The notes beneath the pieces were generated by a model, which was not told the origin of the DNA, did no database searches, and saw only the letters and a list, made by a program, of their open reading frames with translations. The translations under genes were made by a program, and so were the position numbers. 64,000 bases of DNA from Microbacterium excoecariae (GTDB taxonomy: Bacteria; Actinomycetota; Actinomycetes; Actinomycetales; Microbacteriaceae), in NCBI RefSeq assembly GCF_011326725.1, contig NZ_JAANCO010000001.1:868001-932000 (forward strand). The letters run 5' to 3'. Each line of letters starts with the position of its first letter. The stretch's first letter is position 1. Shown piece after piece: positions 1 to 8,296 of this stretch.

Positions 1-1702
1 CTACACGGAGCTCGACGTGACCGGCGATCGTCAGGTCACCGCGGACGACGTGCGCCTGGTCGCGGAGTCCCTCGGCCAGGAGCCGGGCGATGCTGGCTGG
101 ATTCCCACGGCGGACGTGGACGGCGACGAGGTCCTCACGATCACGGACGTCGCCGCGGTGTCGCAGCGCATGATCTACGACGATGGTCCCTTCGAGCTGC
201 TCGAGGCGTCGGTCGTTGACATGCAGGCCGCGATGAACGCCGGCGCGACCACCTCGGTCGACATCACGACGCAGTACCTCGACCGCATCGAGGCCTACGA
301 CACGGCGCTCATCGAGGAGGGCGGCCGGCCGCTGCACTCGATCATCTCGGTCAACGACGCGGCGCTGGCCGCCGCGGCCGATGCCGACGCGGTCCGCGCG
401 GATCAGGGCATGACGAGCATGCTGCTCGGCGTTCCCGTCGCCATGAAGGACAACTACGACACCGCCGACATGCCGACGACCGCCGGGTGCGGCTGCTGGA
501 ACGATAACCAGACGGCGACCGACGCGTTCATGGTCTCGGGGCTGCGCGCGGACGGCGCCGTGATCGTCGCCAAGGCGAGCCTCGACGAGTTCGCGTACGG
601 CTTCGCGTCGGAGTTCTCCGCCTTCCAGGAGGTCGGCGACTCCGTTCTCGTGGCGAGCCCCTACAACACGAACCAGACCGCGGGCGGATCCTCGGGCGGC
701 ACGGGCGCGGCGATCGCCGCGAACCTCGCCGGCATCGGGTTCGGCACCGACACGGGTGGATCCATCCGTGTGCCGTCGTCCTACAACCAGCTCGTCGGGA
801 TCCGCCCGACCGTCGGCCTCGCGAGTCGCGACGGGATCGTCCCGCTGGCGCTCTCGCAGGACACGGGCGGGCCCATGGCCCGCAGCGTCCTCGACGCGGC
901 CGTCGCGCTCGACGCGGTGGTCGGCATCGACGAGGCGGACCCCGCGACCGCGGCGCAGGAGGGCCTCGTCCCGGAGTCCTACACGGAGTTTCTCGACGAG
1001 GACGCGCTCGCCGGCGCGCGCATCGGCTACATCGGCTCGATGTTCGACACGACGAGCCAATGGAGCCCGACGCCGAACGCGACCGTCGAGCGCGTCTGGA
1101 CCGACGCGCAGGCCACGATCGAGGGCCTCGGCGGCGAGGTCGTGCCGATCGACGAGCCCGAGTGGTTCGCCGGCCTCCTCGCCGAGGGCAGCGGCTCCAC
1201 CAACGAGTTCCGCCACGACCTCGACATCTACATCGAGAACCACCTGTCCGAGGACGTGGCGGCGCGCTCGCTCGACGCCATCATCGACACGGGGCACTTC
1301 GTCGTGAGCCGCCAGGGCACGTACGAGACGCGCGCCGCCGTGACCGAGGAGCAGTACGAGGCATGGATGGACAGCCACACCGCCGTGCTCGCCCAGGGCA
1401 AGGTCGACGTGCAGGCGCTGCTCGACGAATACGACGTCGACGCGCTCGTGTACCCCAGCGGATCCACGTATGGCACTATCGGGCGCAACCTGCGCCTCAG
1501 CCCGAATACGGGCCTCCCGGCCGTGACGGTGCCGATGGGGGTTTCGATCCCCGAGGACGGTACGACGGCGAACGCCGGCGTGAACCTCGAGTGGCTCGGG
1601 CGCGACTTCGACGAGGGCACGCTGCTCGGGCTCACCTACGCGTTCGAGCAGGCGACCGGCGCGCGCACGTCGCCGGAGCTCTACGGGGCGCTGGCCGGCT
1701 GA
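1..1702 (+). CDS. Dockerin-repeat amidase (amidase signature family), 5' end missing
   Basis: The frame is open from the window edge, so the N-terminus lies outside. The visible part opens with two dockerin type I-like calcium motifs of the form DxTGDxxVTxxD: one at nt 14-76 and one (DVDGDEVLTITD) at nt 113-175. An amidase signature domain follows. Counting from the GTG at 17, the expected Ser-cisSer-Lys triad is K144 (VAMKDN), S225 (GGSSGG) and S249 (DTGGSIR). Spacings match the family. Such enzymes hydrolyse amide bonds, but the substrate cannot be read here. Dockerin repeats usually act outside the cell, so an exported protein is likely, but no signal peptide is visible. It could also be annotated simply as an amidase. 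The stop is followed by a strong hairpin. Confidence 0.9.
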   Translation, partial: YTELDVTGDRQVTADDVRLVAESLGQEPGDAGWIPTADVDGDEVLTITDVAAVSQRMIYDDGPFELLEASVVDMQAAMNAGATTSVDITTQYLDRIEAYDTALIEEGGRPLHSIISVNDAALAAAADADAVRADQGMTSMLLGVPVAMKDNYDTADMPTTAGCGCWNDNQTATDAFMVSGLRADGAVIVAKASLDEFAYGFASEFSAFQEVGDSVLVASPYNTNQTAGGSSGGTGAAIAANLAGIGFGTDTGGSIRVPSSYNQLVGIRPTVGLASRDGIVPLALSQDTGGPMARSVLDAAVALDAVVGIDEADPATAAQEGLVPESYTEFLDEDALAGARIGYIGSMFDTTSQWSPTPNATVERVWTDAQATIEGLGGEVVPIDEPEWFAGLLAEGSGSTNEFRHDLDIYIENHLSEDVAARSLDAIIDTGHFVVSRQGTYETRAAVTEEQYEAWMDSHTAVLAQGKVDVQALLDEYDVDALVYPSGSTYGTIGRNLRLSPNTGLPAVTVPMGVSIPEDGTTANAGVNLEWLGRDFDEGTLLGLTYAFEQATGARTSPELYGALAG

Positions 1703-1714
1703 GCGTCGCTCGGC

Positions 1715-1754
1715 CGAGGGGCCGGAGGGATCCGCGGATCCCCCCGGCCCCTCG
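1715..1754 (+). terminator. Strong hairpin terminator after the amidase gene
   Basis: The two 19-base arms (1715-1733 and 1736-1754) are complementary except for one mismatch and are separated by GC. There is no T-run, as is common in high-GC actinobacteria. It starts 13 nt after the amidase stop and separates that gene from the repeat array. Confidence 0.75.
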
Positions 1755-1766
1755 CCGTGGGGGCGT

Positions 1767-2330
1767 GTGCGATTGCGCGATCCGGAGGGATCCGCCCGCG
1801 TTCGTGTCGCGCGTATGCACGTTCGTGGGCTCCCGGACGGTGCGTTTGCGCGACCTGGCCGCGCCGGCCCGCGTTCGGATCGCGCATATGCACGTTCCGG
1901 GGCGACTGGAGGGTGCGTTTGCGCGACCTGGGTGCGCCGGCCTGCGTTCTGATCGCGCGTACGCATGTTCGTGAGGTGCCGGACCGTGCATATGAGCGAT
2001 CCGGCCACCTCGGCCCACGCTTGGATTGCCCATTTGCACGTTCCGGGGCGACCGGAAGGTGCGTTTGAGCGACCTGGGCGGATCCGGCCGCGCTCAGATC
2101 GCGCGTTTGCACGTCGGTCCGGCCGGGAGGGTGTATATGGGCGATCCGGCCGCGCCGGCCCACACCCGGATCGTCCATCTGCACGTTCCGGGGCGCCGGG
2201 AGGGTGCGTTTGTGCGACCTGGGCGGAGCCAGCCGGGTTCGGATCGCGCGTATGCACGTTCCTGGGCACCCGGAGGGTGCGTATGCGCGATCCGGCCGCG
2301 CCGGGCCGCGTTCGCATCGCCCATATGCAC
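1767..2330. repeat. Array of eight 73-bp palindromic tandem units
   Basis: Units start at 1767, 1840, 1913, 1986, 2059, 2131, 2204 and 2277. The period is 73 bp, with one step of 72. Each unit has a left arm like GTGCRTWTGCGCGAYCYGG and an inverted right arm like GGATCGCGCRTATGCAC. In unit 2 they span a 54-bp hairpin, followed by a 19-bp spacer. Units diverge, yet several changes keep pairing: units 4 and 6 carry TGRGCG on the left and CNTCCA/CCCAT-type sequence on the right, where other units have TGCGCG/CGCGCA. The period is not a multiple of three, so any reading frame rotates through the array and none is conserved. This fills the gap 1703-2358. The function is not known to me. Confidence 0.9.
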
Positions 2331-2358
2331 CCCGCACCCCGCGCGATACCGTGGCCGC

Positions 2359-2907
2359 ATGGGCGAGTGGGCGGCGGATCCGGGTCAGGACGAGGCGCGC
2401 CTGCGCGCGGCGACGGGGCGCGGGTGGGACGCGTGGGCCGAGGTCATCGACGCGGGGCCGGGCCCCGGCGCCGGGCACACCGCGATCGCGGCCTGGCTCG
2501 TCGGTGAGGGCGTCGACGCGTGGTGGGCACAGGCCGTGACGGTCGGTTACGAGCGGATCCGCGGGCTGCGGCTCCCCGGGCAGATGCCCGACGGCACGTT
2601 CACGGTGTCGCGGTCGCGGACGCTCGACGTGGATCCGGAGCGGATCCGCGCGGCGCTCCTCGACGATGCGCGGCGGAGTGCCCTCCTCGGCGAGGTCGAG
2701 ACGACCCTGCGATCGCGCCCGACCGCGAAGAGCCTGCGGTTCGCGGCCGTCCGCGCCGGCGAGGACCTCGGCGTCGTCGCCTTCGCGGCGGACCGGGCCG
2801 GGGAGCGGACCCGCCTGACCGTGACCCACGAAAAGCTGCTGGCCGAGGGGGTCGAGCCCTGGAAGGCGCACTGGGCCGCGTGGCTGCGCGCGGCCGACTT
2901 TTCCTGA
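2359..2907 (+). CDS. DUF4287/SRPBCC (AHSA1-like) protein
   Basis: This 182-residue cytoplasmic protein begins with a DUF4287-like helical segment (GRGWDAWAEVID, then HTAIAAWL and WWAQAVTVGYER). It continues into a START/SRPBCC-like domain with the pattern FTVSRSRTLDV and a C-terminal KLLAEGVEPWKAHWAAWL helix. Such proteins bind small hydrophobic ligands, and no specific role is known. The ATG at 2359 is preceded by TACCGT six nt upstream, which suggests a leaderless mRNA. Longer in-frame extensions run back through the repeat array and are rejected for that reason. The next gene is convergent, 10 nt away. Confidence 0.75.
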   Translation: MGEWAADPGQDEARLRAATGRGWDAWAEVIDAGPGPGAGHTAIAAWLVGEGVDAWWAQAVTVGYERIRGLRLPGQMPDGTFTVSRSRTLDVDPERIRAALLDDARRSALLGEVETTLRSRPTAKSLRFAAVRAGEDLGVVAFAADRAGERTRLTVTHEKLLAEGVEPWKAHWAAWLRAADFS

Positions 2908-2917
2908 CGCCCGCGCG

Positions 2918-4129
2918 TCAGCGCGCGAGCCGGCGGTCGATCCGCTCGGCCGCGAGCACGTGGTCCAGGATCATCACGGCCGCCCCGCGCACGCCGCCGG
3001 CGGCGCCCGCGACGGACGGCTCGATCGCGAGGTGCTGCGTCGCGAGCGGGATGGATCGGCGGTAGACGACCTCACGGATCCCGGCGATGAGGTGGTCCGA
3101 CGCGCGACCCAGGCTGCCGCCCACGACCACGAGGGACGGCCCGAGGAGGTTGACGACGATCGCGACGGCCTCGCCGACGATGCGGCCCGCGTCGCGCGCG
3201 AGCTCGACCGCGGTGCGGTCGCCCGCCGCGACGAGCCGGATGGCGTCGGCGCTCGTCTCGGCCTTCACGCCCCGCTCGCGGAGCGCCCGGGCGAGGGCGG
3301 CGCCGCTGGCGACGTCTTCGAGCTCGCGGTCCTCGCCGGCGCGCGTCAGGGCCGTGTCGGGGAGCTGAACGTGGATGTGCCCGAGGTCCCCGGCGGATCC
3401 GAGCGCCCCGCGCTGGAGCGCGCCGCCCGCGATGATGCCCGCGCCGATGCCCGTGGCGACCTTGACGTACACGAGATCCGCCGTGTCGCTCGCCCGCGCC
3501 ACCTGCTCGCCGAGGGCGAGGAGGTTCACGTCGTTGTCGACGAGCACCATGTCGGCTGTGAGCGCGTCCTCGCTCCACCGCTGGGCGACGTCGCCGGGAA
3601 TGTCGTGCTGGTCCCAGCCGGGCATGATGGGCGGATTGACGGGGCGCCCCGTGGAGTGCGCGACCGGGCCGGGGATCCCGATGCCCGCCCCCCACACGTC
3701 GCCCACGCCGTACGGAGTCTCCGCGAGGAGCCCGCGCGCCGCGTCGAGCGCGCGCCCGAGGCAGGCGGCGGGGCCGGCCGCGATGTCGATGTCGAGCGCG
3801 CGGGTCGCGAGCGGCTCGCCCGCGAGGTCGCACACGGCGACCGACGCGTGGCGCGCGCCGAGGTCGATCGCGAGGACCGCGCCCGCCTCGCGGCGAAAGC
3901 GCAGGGTGCGCGGCGGCCGGCCTCCCGTCGAGGTCGCGGCAGCGCCGGGGGCGAGGAGCCCGTCGGCGACGAGCGCGTCGATCCGCGCCGAGGCCGCGGC
4001 GCGCCCCAGGCCGGTCGACCGCGCGACCTCCGCGCGCGTGCGCGGCGCGGCGTCGCGGAAGCGCTGAAAGAGCTCCCCCGGTGTCACGGGGAGCGGGCCC
4101 GTCGGGGCGTCGTCGTCGGCGTCGGTCAT
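2918..4129 (-). CDS. ROK-family transcriptional regulator
   Basis: The 403-residue protein has an N-terminal winged helix (about residues 15-75, TRAEVARSTGLGRAAASARID). It continues into a ROK sugar-kinase-like domain with a DLGARHAS phosphate loop, GIGIPGPV, the catalytic-type DNDVN and GSAGDLGHIHV. The CxCGxxGCxE zinc motif that normally follows the last of these is absent; the stretch has no cysteine. The ATG at 4129 is chosen because GGAGGA lies just upstream; an earlier ATG at 4174 is possible. It is divergent from the sugar operon at 4284, which it probably represses in response to a sugar. Binding at the palindromes near 4183 and 9455 is inferred. Confidence 0.88.
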   Translation of the reverse strand: MTDADDDAPTGPLPVTPGELFQRFRDAAPRTRAEVARSTGLGRAAASARIDALVADGLLAPGAAATSTGGRPPRTLRFRREAGAVLAIDLGARHASVAVCDLAGEPLATRALDIDIAAGPAACLGRALDAARGLLAETPYGVGDVWGAGIGIPGPVAHSTGRPVNPPIMPGWDQHDIPGDVAQRWSEDALTADMVLVDNDVNLLALGEQVARASDTADLVYVKVATGIGAGIIAGGALQRGALGSAGDLGHIHVQLPDTALTRAGEDRELEDVASGAALARALRERGVKAETSADAIRLVAAGDRTAVELARDAGRIVGEAVAIVVNLLGPSLVVVGGSLGRASDHLIAGIREVVYRRSIPLATQHLAIEPSVAGAAGGVRGAAVMILDHVLAAERIDRRLAR

Positions 4130-4182
4130 GCGGTCCTCCGCCTGCATCCTATGTTCTCGCGGCGGGCAGCACACTTGAGCGT

Positions 4183-4208
4183 CAACAAATAAAACTTTTG
4201 CTTGTGTG
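4183..4208. promoter_or_regulatory. Putative ROK operator in the divergent promoter region
   Basis: This AT-rich block (AATAAAACTTTTGCTT core) is unusual in this GC-rich DNA. It resembles the better palindrome at 9455-9482, sharing AATAAA(A)CTTTTGnTT. ROK regulators such as NagC and Rok7B7-type proteins bind AT-rich palindromes of this kind. It overlaps the -35 region of the operon promoter, which would fit repression. Confidence 0.6.
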
Positions 4209-4230
4209 TCGACAGAACCGCTGTTAGCGT
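4202..4230 (+). promoter_or_regulatory. Likely promoter of the sugar operon
   Basis: TTGTGT (4202-4207) and TAGCGT (4225-4230) are separated by 17 nt, about 54 nt upstream of the ATG at 4284. The -35 element overlaps the putative ROK operator. The call rests on pattern only. Confidence 0.5.
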
Positions 4231-4283
4231 CCCTCTGTCGGCATCAACGAGGGCGCCGGCAGGGGACCAGGAACGAGGACCTT

Positions 4284-5045
4284 ATGACGCGCGACGTGGC
4301 GCTCCAGCTGTATTCCGTTCGCAACGCGATGTCCCAGGACATCGATCGCACGCTCGAGCGCGTCGCCGAGATCGGCTTCCGCTTCGTCGAGCTCTACAAC
4401 TTCGCCGAATGGCACGCTCCGCTCCGGGCGGGCCTCGCCGCCCACGGCCTCGCGTCGCCCACCGCGCACGCGCGGCTCGTCGAGGGCGACAACGCCGAGG
4501 AGCTCATCGATCTCGCCGCCGAGCTCGGCGTCCGGACCCTCATCGACCCCATGGTTCCGGCGGAGCGCTGGGCGACCGCCTCCGACATCGCCCGCACGGC
4601 GGACCGGCTCGCCGACCTCAGCGACATCGCGCGCGAGCGCGGGATGCGCATCGGCTACCACAACCACTGGTGGGAGACCGAGTCGCACATCGACGGCGCG
4701 ACGGCCCTCGAGGCGCTCGCCGACCGCCTCCCCGAGGAGGTCCTCCTCGAGGTCGACGTCTACTGGGCCATCGTCGGCGGCGAGACCGACGCCGCGGGCC
4801 TGCTGCGCCGCCTCGGCGACCGCGTGCGGTTCCTGCACGTGAAGGACGCGCCGGAGGTGAACGGATCCCTCAGCACGGATCGCGAGGACCAGCTTCCCGT
4901 GGGCGAGGGATCCATCGAGTGGGGCGGCGTGATCGACGCGGCACCCGCCGCCGAGCTCCTCGTCGTCGAGTTCGACGAGTTCCGCGGCGACATCTTCGAC
5001 GGCATCACGCGCGGCCTGGCCGGCGCGCGCCCGCTCGCGGGCTGA
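4284..5045 (+). CDS. Sugar isomerase/epimerase (xylose isomerase-like TIM barrel)
   Basis: The 253-residue protein is a compact TIM barrel of the xylose isomerase-like/IolE-IolI class. It begins with VALQLYSVRNAM and holds conserved metal-site patterns: YHNHWWE, LLEVDVYW and RFLHVKD. It probably interconverts a keto-sugar or polyol derivative in the cytoplasm. It is first in an operon with a CUT1 ABC importer and a dehydrogenase. GAGGA sits just before the ATG. A GC hairpin at 5056-5078 separates it from the next gene. The exact substrate cannot be assigned; inositol, hexuronate or rare-sugar pathways are all possible. Confidence 0.85.
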   Translation: MTRDVALQLYSVRNAMSQDIDRTLERVAEIGFRFVELYNFAEWHAPLRAGLAAHGLASPTAHARLVEGDNAEELIDLAAELGVRTLIDPMVPAERWATASDIARTADRLADLSDIARERGMRIGYHNHWWETESHIDGATALEALADRLPEEVLLEVDVYWAIVGGETDAAGLLRRLGDRVRFLHVKDAPEVNGSLSTDREDQLPVGEGSIEWGGVIDAAPAAELLVVEFDEFRGDIFDGITRGLAGARPLAG

Positions 5046-5055
5046 CGCCGTCCCC

Positions 5056-5078
5056 GCGGGCCGCCCGTCGCGGCCCGC
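5056..5078 (+). other. Intercistronic hairpin between isomerase and binding-protein genes
   Basis: Eight-base GC arms (GCGGGCCG and CGGCCCGC) enclose a 7-nt loop just after the isomerase stop. It may attenuate transcription or set a processing point before the binding-protein gene. Confidence 0.5.
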
Positions 5079-5127
5079 CCCCCCCCGACCATCCGCAATG
5101 ACGCGAATGACACAAGGAGAACACAGC

Positions 5128-6426
5128 ATGAAGCGCACAATGAGGTTCGCAGGCACGACGGCCGCCATCGGCGCGACCGCCCTCGTGCTGTCCGGCTGCA
5201 GCGGGCAGGCAGACGGCGGCGGCGACTCGATCACGTGGTGGGCGACGCAGGAGGCGTCGTCGATCTCGGCGACGGAGGACGTCTACCAGCCGGCGATCGA
5301 CGCCTTCGAGGAGGAGACGGGGATCTCCGTCGAGATGGAGGTCGTCCCGTGGACGGACCTCTACAACAAGATCCTCACCGCGGTCAGCTCGGGCACCGGC
5401 CCCGACGTCCTGAGCATCGGCACGACCTGGGTCGCGTCGCTGCACGACACCGGCGCGCTCGCCGAGGTCGACGGCGAGAACCTCGAGTGGATGGGCGGCA
5501 GCGACCGCTTCGTGCCCGCGGTCTGGGACGCGGCGCAGGTGCCCGGCGAGACGCACACGGCGGTGCCGCTGCACTCGACCCTGTACTCGCTCTACTACAA
5601 CGTCCCGATCTTCGAGGAGGCCGGCGCGACGCCGCCCGCGACGTGGGACGAGTTCGTCTCGCTCGCCGAGGAGCTCACCGTCGACACAGACGGCGACGGC
5701 TCGACCGACCAGTACGGCTTCACCTTCCCGACGGGCGCGGCCACCGGCAACGCCCATCTCTCGTTTATCTTCGGCGCGCAGAACGGCGGATCCTTCGTCG
5801 ACGACGCGGGCGAGGTCACGATCGACAGCCCCGAGATGACCGAGGCCGTCGAGGCCGTCGTCGGGCTCATGAGCGACCAGGAGGTGATGCCGCCGAACGA
5901 CGCCGAGTTCGACCAGAACGCCGACAGCGTCGACCAGCTCATCAACGGCCGCGCCGCGATGGCGTTCCAGCAGAACCCCATCGAGCAGTTCGACAACCGC
6001 GGCTTCACCGACTGGGGCATCGCCGACATGCCCGTCATGGAGGGCGGCGAGCCCGTCATGTCGATGGTCGCCGGGACCGACATCACCGTGCTCGAGGACT
6101 CCCCGAACAAGGAGCAGGCGTTCGACTTCATCGAGTTCCTCACGAGCCCCGAGTGGAACGCGACCACGAGCGCGGGCTTCTCGAAGCTGCCCGTCGTGAC
6201 CGACGGCTACGAGGAGGCGGTCTACCAGGAGGTCGACCCCGAGCTGCTGGAGGTGCGCCGCAACATCCAGGAGAACCACTCGGAGCCGTTCCCGATGGTG
6301 CCGAACATCGGCGAGATCGAGGCGGGCATCGGCAATGCCGTGCGCGAGATGTTCCAGGCCGCGGCGCTCGGCGAGGATCCGGACGTCGCCGGACGCCTCC
6401 AGGAAGCGGCGGCGCAGCTGCGCTGA
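5128..6426 (+). CDS. CUT1-type sugar ABC transporter substrate-binding lipoprotein
   Basis: The 432-residue protein has a lipoprotein signal peptide with the lipobox LSGC (Cys24). It continues with a family 1 extracellular binding fold: SITWWATQE, PAIDAFEEETG, YNKILTAVSSGTGPDV, and late on FIEFLTSPEWN. It captures a sugar or oligosaccharide at the outer face of the membrane and passes it to the two permeases encoded next. AAGGAG lies 9 nt before the ATG. A strong hairpin follows the stop, a common way to keep binding-protein mRNA more abundant than permease mRNA. Confidence 0.92.
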   Translation: MKRTMRFAGTTAAIGATALVLSGCSGQADGGGDSITWWATQEASSISATEDVYQPAIDAFEEETGISVEMEVVPWTDLYNKILTAVSSGTGPDVLSIGTTWVASLHDTGALAEVDGENLEWMGGSDRFVPAVWDAAQVPGETHTAVPLHSTLYSLYYNVPIFEEAGATPPATWDEFVSLAEELTVDTDGDGSTDQYGFTFPTGAATGNAHLSFIFGAQNGGSFVDDAGEVTIDSPEMTEAVEAVVGLMSDQEVMPPNDAEFDQNADSVDQLINGRAAMAFQQNPIEQFDNRGFTDWGIADMPVMEGGEPVMSMVAGTDITVLEDSPNKEQAFDFIEFLTSPEWNATTSAGFSKLPVVTDGYEEAVYQEVDPELLEVRRNIQENHSEPFPMVPNIGEIEAGIGNAVREMFQAAALGEDPDVAGRLQEAAAQLR

Positions 6427-6436
6427 ACCGCCTGAT

Positions 6437-6465
6437 CCGGGCCGCCCGCCGGGCGGGCGGCCCGG
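6437..6465 (+). other. Stable intercistronic hairpin after the binding-protein gene
   Basis: The arms 6437-6450 and 6452-6465 are perfect reverse complements of 14 bases. It lies inside the operon, 22 nt before the permease start, so it is more likely an mRNA stabiliser or attenuator than a full terminator. Confidence 0.65.
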
Positions 6466-6487
6466 TCGGCGGGATCGGAGGATCCGC

Positions 6488-7459
6488 ATGACCGATGCCA
6501 CCACGACCACCGTTCACACCGCGGGGCGCAAGTACCGCGGCGTGCAGGGACGCAAGGACAGGCGCCTCGCCTACGCCCTCATCGTCCCGGCCGCTCTCCT
6601 CGAGCTACTCATCCACATCATCCCGATGGTGTTGGGCCTCTACATCGCGTTCATCGAGCTCGACCAGCGGACGCTCCGCAACTGGCTGAGTGCGCCGTTC
6701 ATCTGGTTCGACAACTTCGCCCGGTCGCTTGAGCCGACGTCGGCCCTCGGATCCCAGTTCTTCGACACCCTCGGGCGCACGGCGCTGTACGTCGTGCTCG
6801 TGCTCGCGTTCTCGTGGGCCCTCGCGATGGCGGGTGCCGTCTTCCTGCAGAAGAAGTTCCGCGGCCAGGGGCTGCTGCGCACCCTCTTCCTCGTACCGTA
6901 CGCGGTCCCGCTCTACGTGGGCTGCATCGCGTGGGCGTTCATGTTCAACCAGCGCGACGGGGTCGTCAATCAGCTGATCTTCGACGTCTTCGGGGCGAGC
7001 GGGGACCGGACCTTCTGGCTCATCGGCGACAACGCGTTCTTCGTGCTCGTCATCGTGAGCGTGTGGTCCTATTGGCCGTTCGCCTTCCTTATGCTCATGG
7101 CCGCGCTCCAGAACGTGCCCGACGAGGTGTACGAGGCGGCGTCGATCGACGGCGCGGGTCCGTGGAAGCAGTTCGTCAGCATCACGCTGCCGATGATCCG
7201 CCCGGCGAACGCGGCGCTCCTGCTCATGCTCGGCCTGTGGATGTTCAACCAGTTCAACATCCCCTACGTCCTGTTCGGCCCGTCGTCGCCGGATCCGGCC
7301 CTGCTCGTGTCGCCGCTGATCTACCAGAACTCCTTCCAGAACTGGGACTTCGGCGCCGGCGCCGCCATGAGCGCCCTGCTGCTCCTGGCGCTGCTCGTGG
7401 TGTCGATCTTCTACATCCGACTCGTCTTCCCGAAGGGAACGGACTCGAACGATGCGTGA
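6488..7459 (+). CDS. Sugar ABC transporter permease (MalF/UgpA type)
   Basis: The 323-residue inner-membrane protein has about six membrane segments, the first near residues 29-54. The EAA loop reads EVYEAASIDGAGPWKQFVSI, the docking site for the ATPase. It starts at the ATG after GGAGGATCCGC, which acts as the ribosome site. The following permease gene overlaps it by 8 nt, indicating translational coupling. No ATPase gene lies in this operon, so the importer probably uses a shared MsiK/UgpC-type ATPase from elsewhere, as is usual for actinobacterial CUT1 systems. Confidence 0.92.
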   Translation: MTDATTTTVHTAGRKYRGVQGRKDRRLAYALIVPAALLELLIHIIPMVLGLYIAFIELDQRTLRNWLSAPFIWFDNFARSLEPTSALGSQFFDTLGRTALYVVLVLAFSWALAMAGAVFLQKKFRGQGLLRTLFLVPYAVPLYVGCIAWAFMFNQRDGVVNQLIFDVFGASGDRTFWLIGDNAFFVLVIVSVWSYWPFAFLMLMAALQNVPDEVYEAASIDGAGPWKQFVSITLPMIRPANAALLLMLGLWMFNQFNIPYVLFGPSSPDPALLVSPLIYQNSFQNWDFGAGAAMSALLLLALLVVSIFYIRLVFPKGTDSNDA

Positions 7460-8282
7460 GACACGCGGTTTTCAGATCACCCGGGTCGTCGTCCTGACGT
7501 TCCTGTCCCTGTTCGTCCTCGTGCCCCTGTGGGTCATGGTGTCGACGTCGCTGAAGCCCCTGGAGGACGTGCGCACGCTCTGGCCGAGCTCGCTCACGAT
7601 CCAGCCGTACATCGACATGTGGTCGACGGTCCCGCTCGCGGACTACTTCGTGAACTCGATCATCGTCACGACCACGGCGACCGTCTTCTCGGTCACGGTG
7701 TCGCTGTTCGCCTCGTACGCCCTTGCGCGGTTCACCTTCCGCGGGAAGCGGCAGTTCAGCCTCGTGATCCTGTCGACGCAGATGTTCCCCGGGATCCTGT
7801 TCCTCCTGCCGCTGTTCCTCATCTTCACGCAGATCCAGCGGACGATCGGGCTGCAGCTCAACGGCAGCTATCTCGGCCTCATCATCACCTACATGACCTT
7901 CACGCTGCCGTTCTCGATCTGGATGCTCACGGGCTATTTCCAGGCGATCCCGGGGGCGCTCGAGGAGGCGGCGATGATCGACGGCACGGGGCGCATGGGC
8001 GCGCTCTTCCGCGTCGTCATCCCCGTCGCCCGTCCCGGCATCATCGCGGTCGCGGTGTATTCCTTCATCACGGCGTGGAGTGAGGTCCTGTTCGCCTCGG
8101 TGCTCACGAGCAACGAGACGCGCACCCTCGCGATCGGCCTGCAGGCGTACTCAAGCGAGGCCGACGTGCTCTGGAACGAGCTCATGGCCGCGTCCGTGAC
8201 CGTCTCCCTCCCGGTCGTGTTGGCCTTCATGTTCGTCCAGCGATACCTCGTCGCCGGCCTCTCCGCCGGCGCCGTCAAATAA
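7452..8282 (+). CDS. Sugar ABC transporter permease (MalG/UgpE type)
   Basis: The 276-residue membrane protein has about six transmembrane segments and an EAA loop (EEAAMIDGTGRMGALFRVVIP), both typical of the second CUT1 permease. It forms the heterodimeric channel with the product of 6488-7459. Its ATG lies inside the end of that gene. The stop is 14 nt before the dehydrogenase start, so it belongs to the same transcript. Confidence 0.92.
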   Translation: MRETRGFQITRVVVLTFLSLFVLVPLWVMVSTSLKPLEDVRTLWPSSLTIQPYIDMWSTVPLADYFVNSIIVTTTATVFSVTVSLFASYALARFTFRGKRQFSLVILSTQMFPGILFLLPLFLIFTQIQRTIGLQLNGSYLGLIITYMTFTLPFSIWMLTGYFQAIPGALEEAAMIDGTGRMGALFRVVIPVARPGIIAVAVYSFITAWSEVLFASVLTSNETRTLAIGLQAYSSEADVLWNELMAASVTVSLPVVLAFMFVQRYLVAGLSAGAVK

Positions 8283-8296
8283 CCCCAGGAGCTCTC

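Noticed and set aside
1767..2330. A CRISPR array
   Set aside because: The repeats are degenerate, the spacers are near-identical 19-bp segments, and no cas gene is nearby.
1060..2907. Long open frames on both strands through the repeat array, encoding Arg/Gly-rich repeats
   Set aside because: The 73-bp period shifts the frame every unit, and the translations show no domain; the frames come from GC-rich DNA lacking stops.
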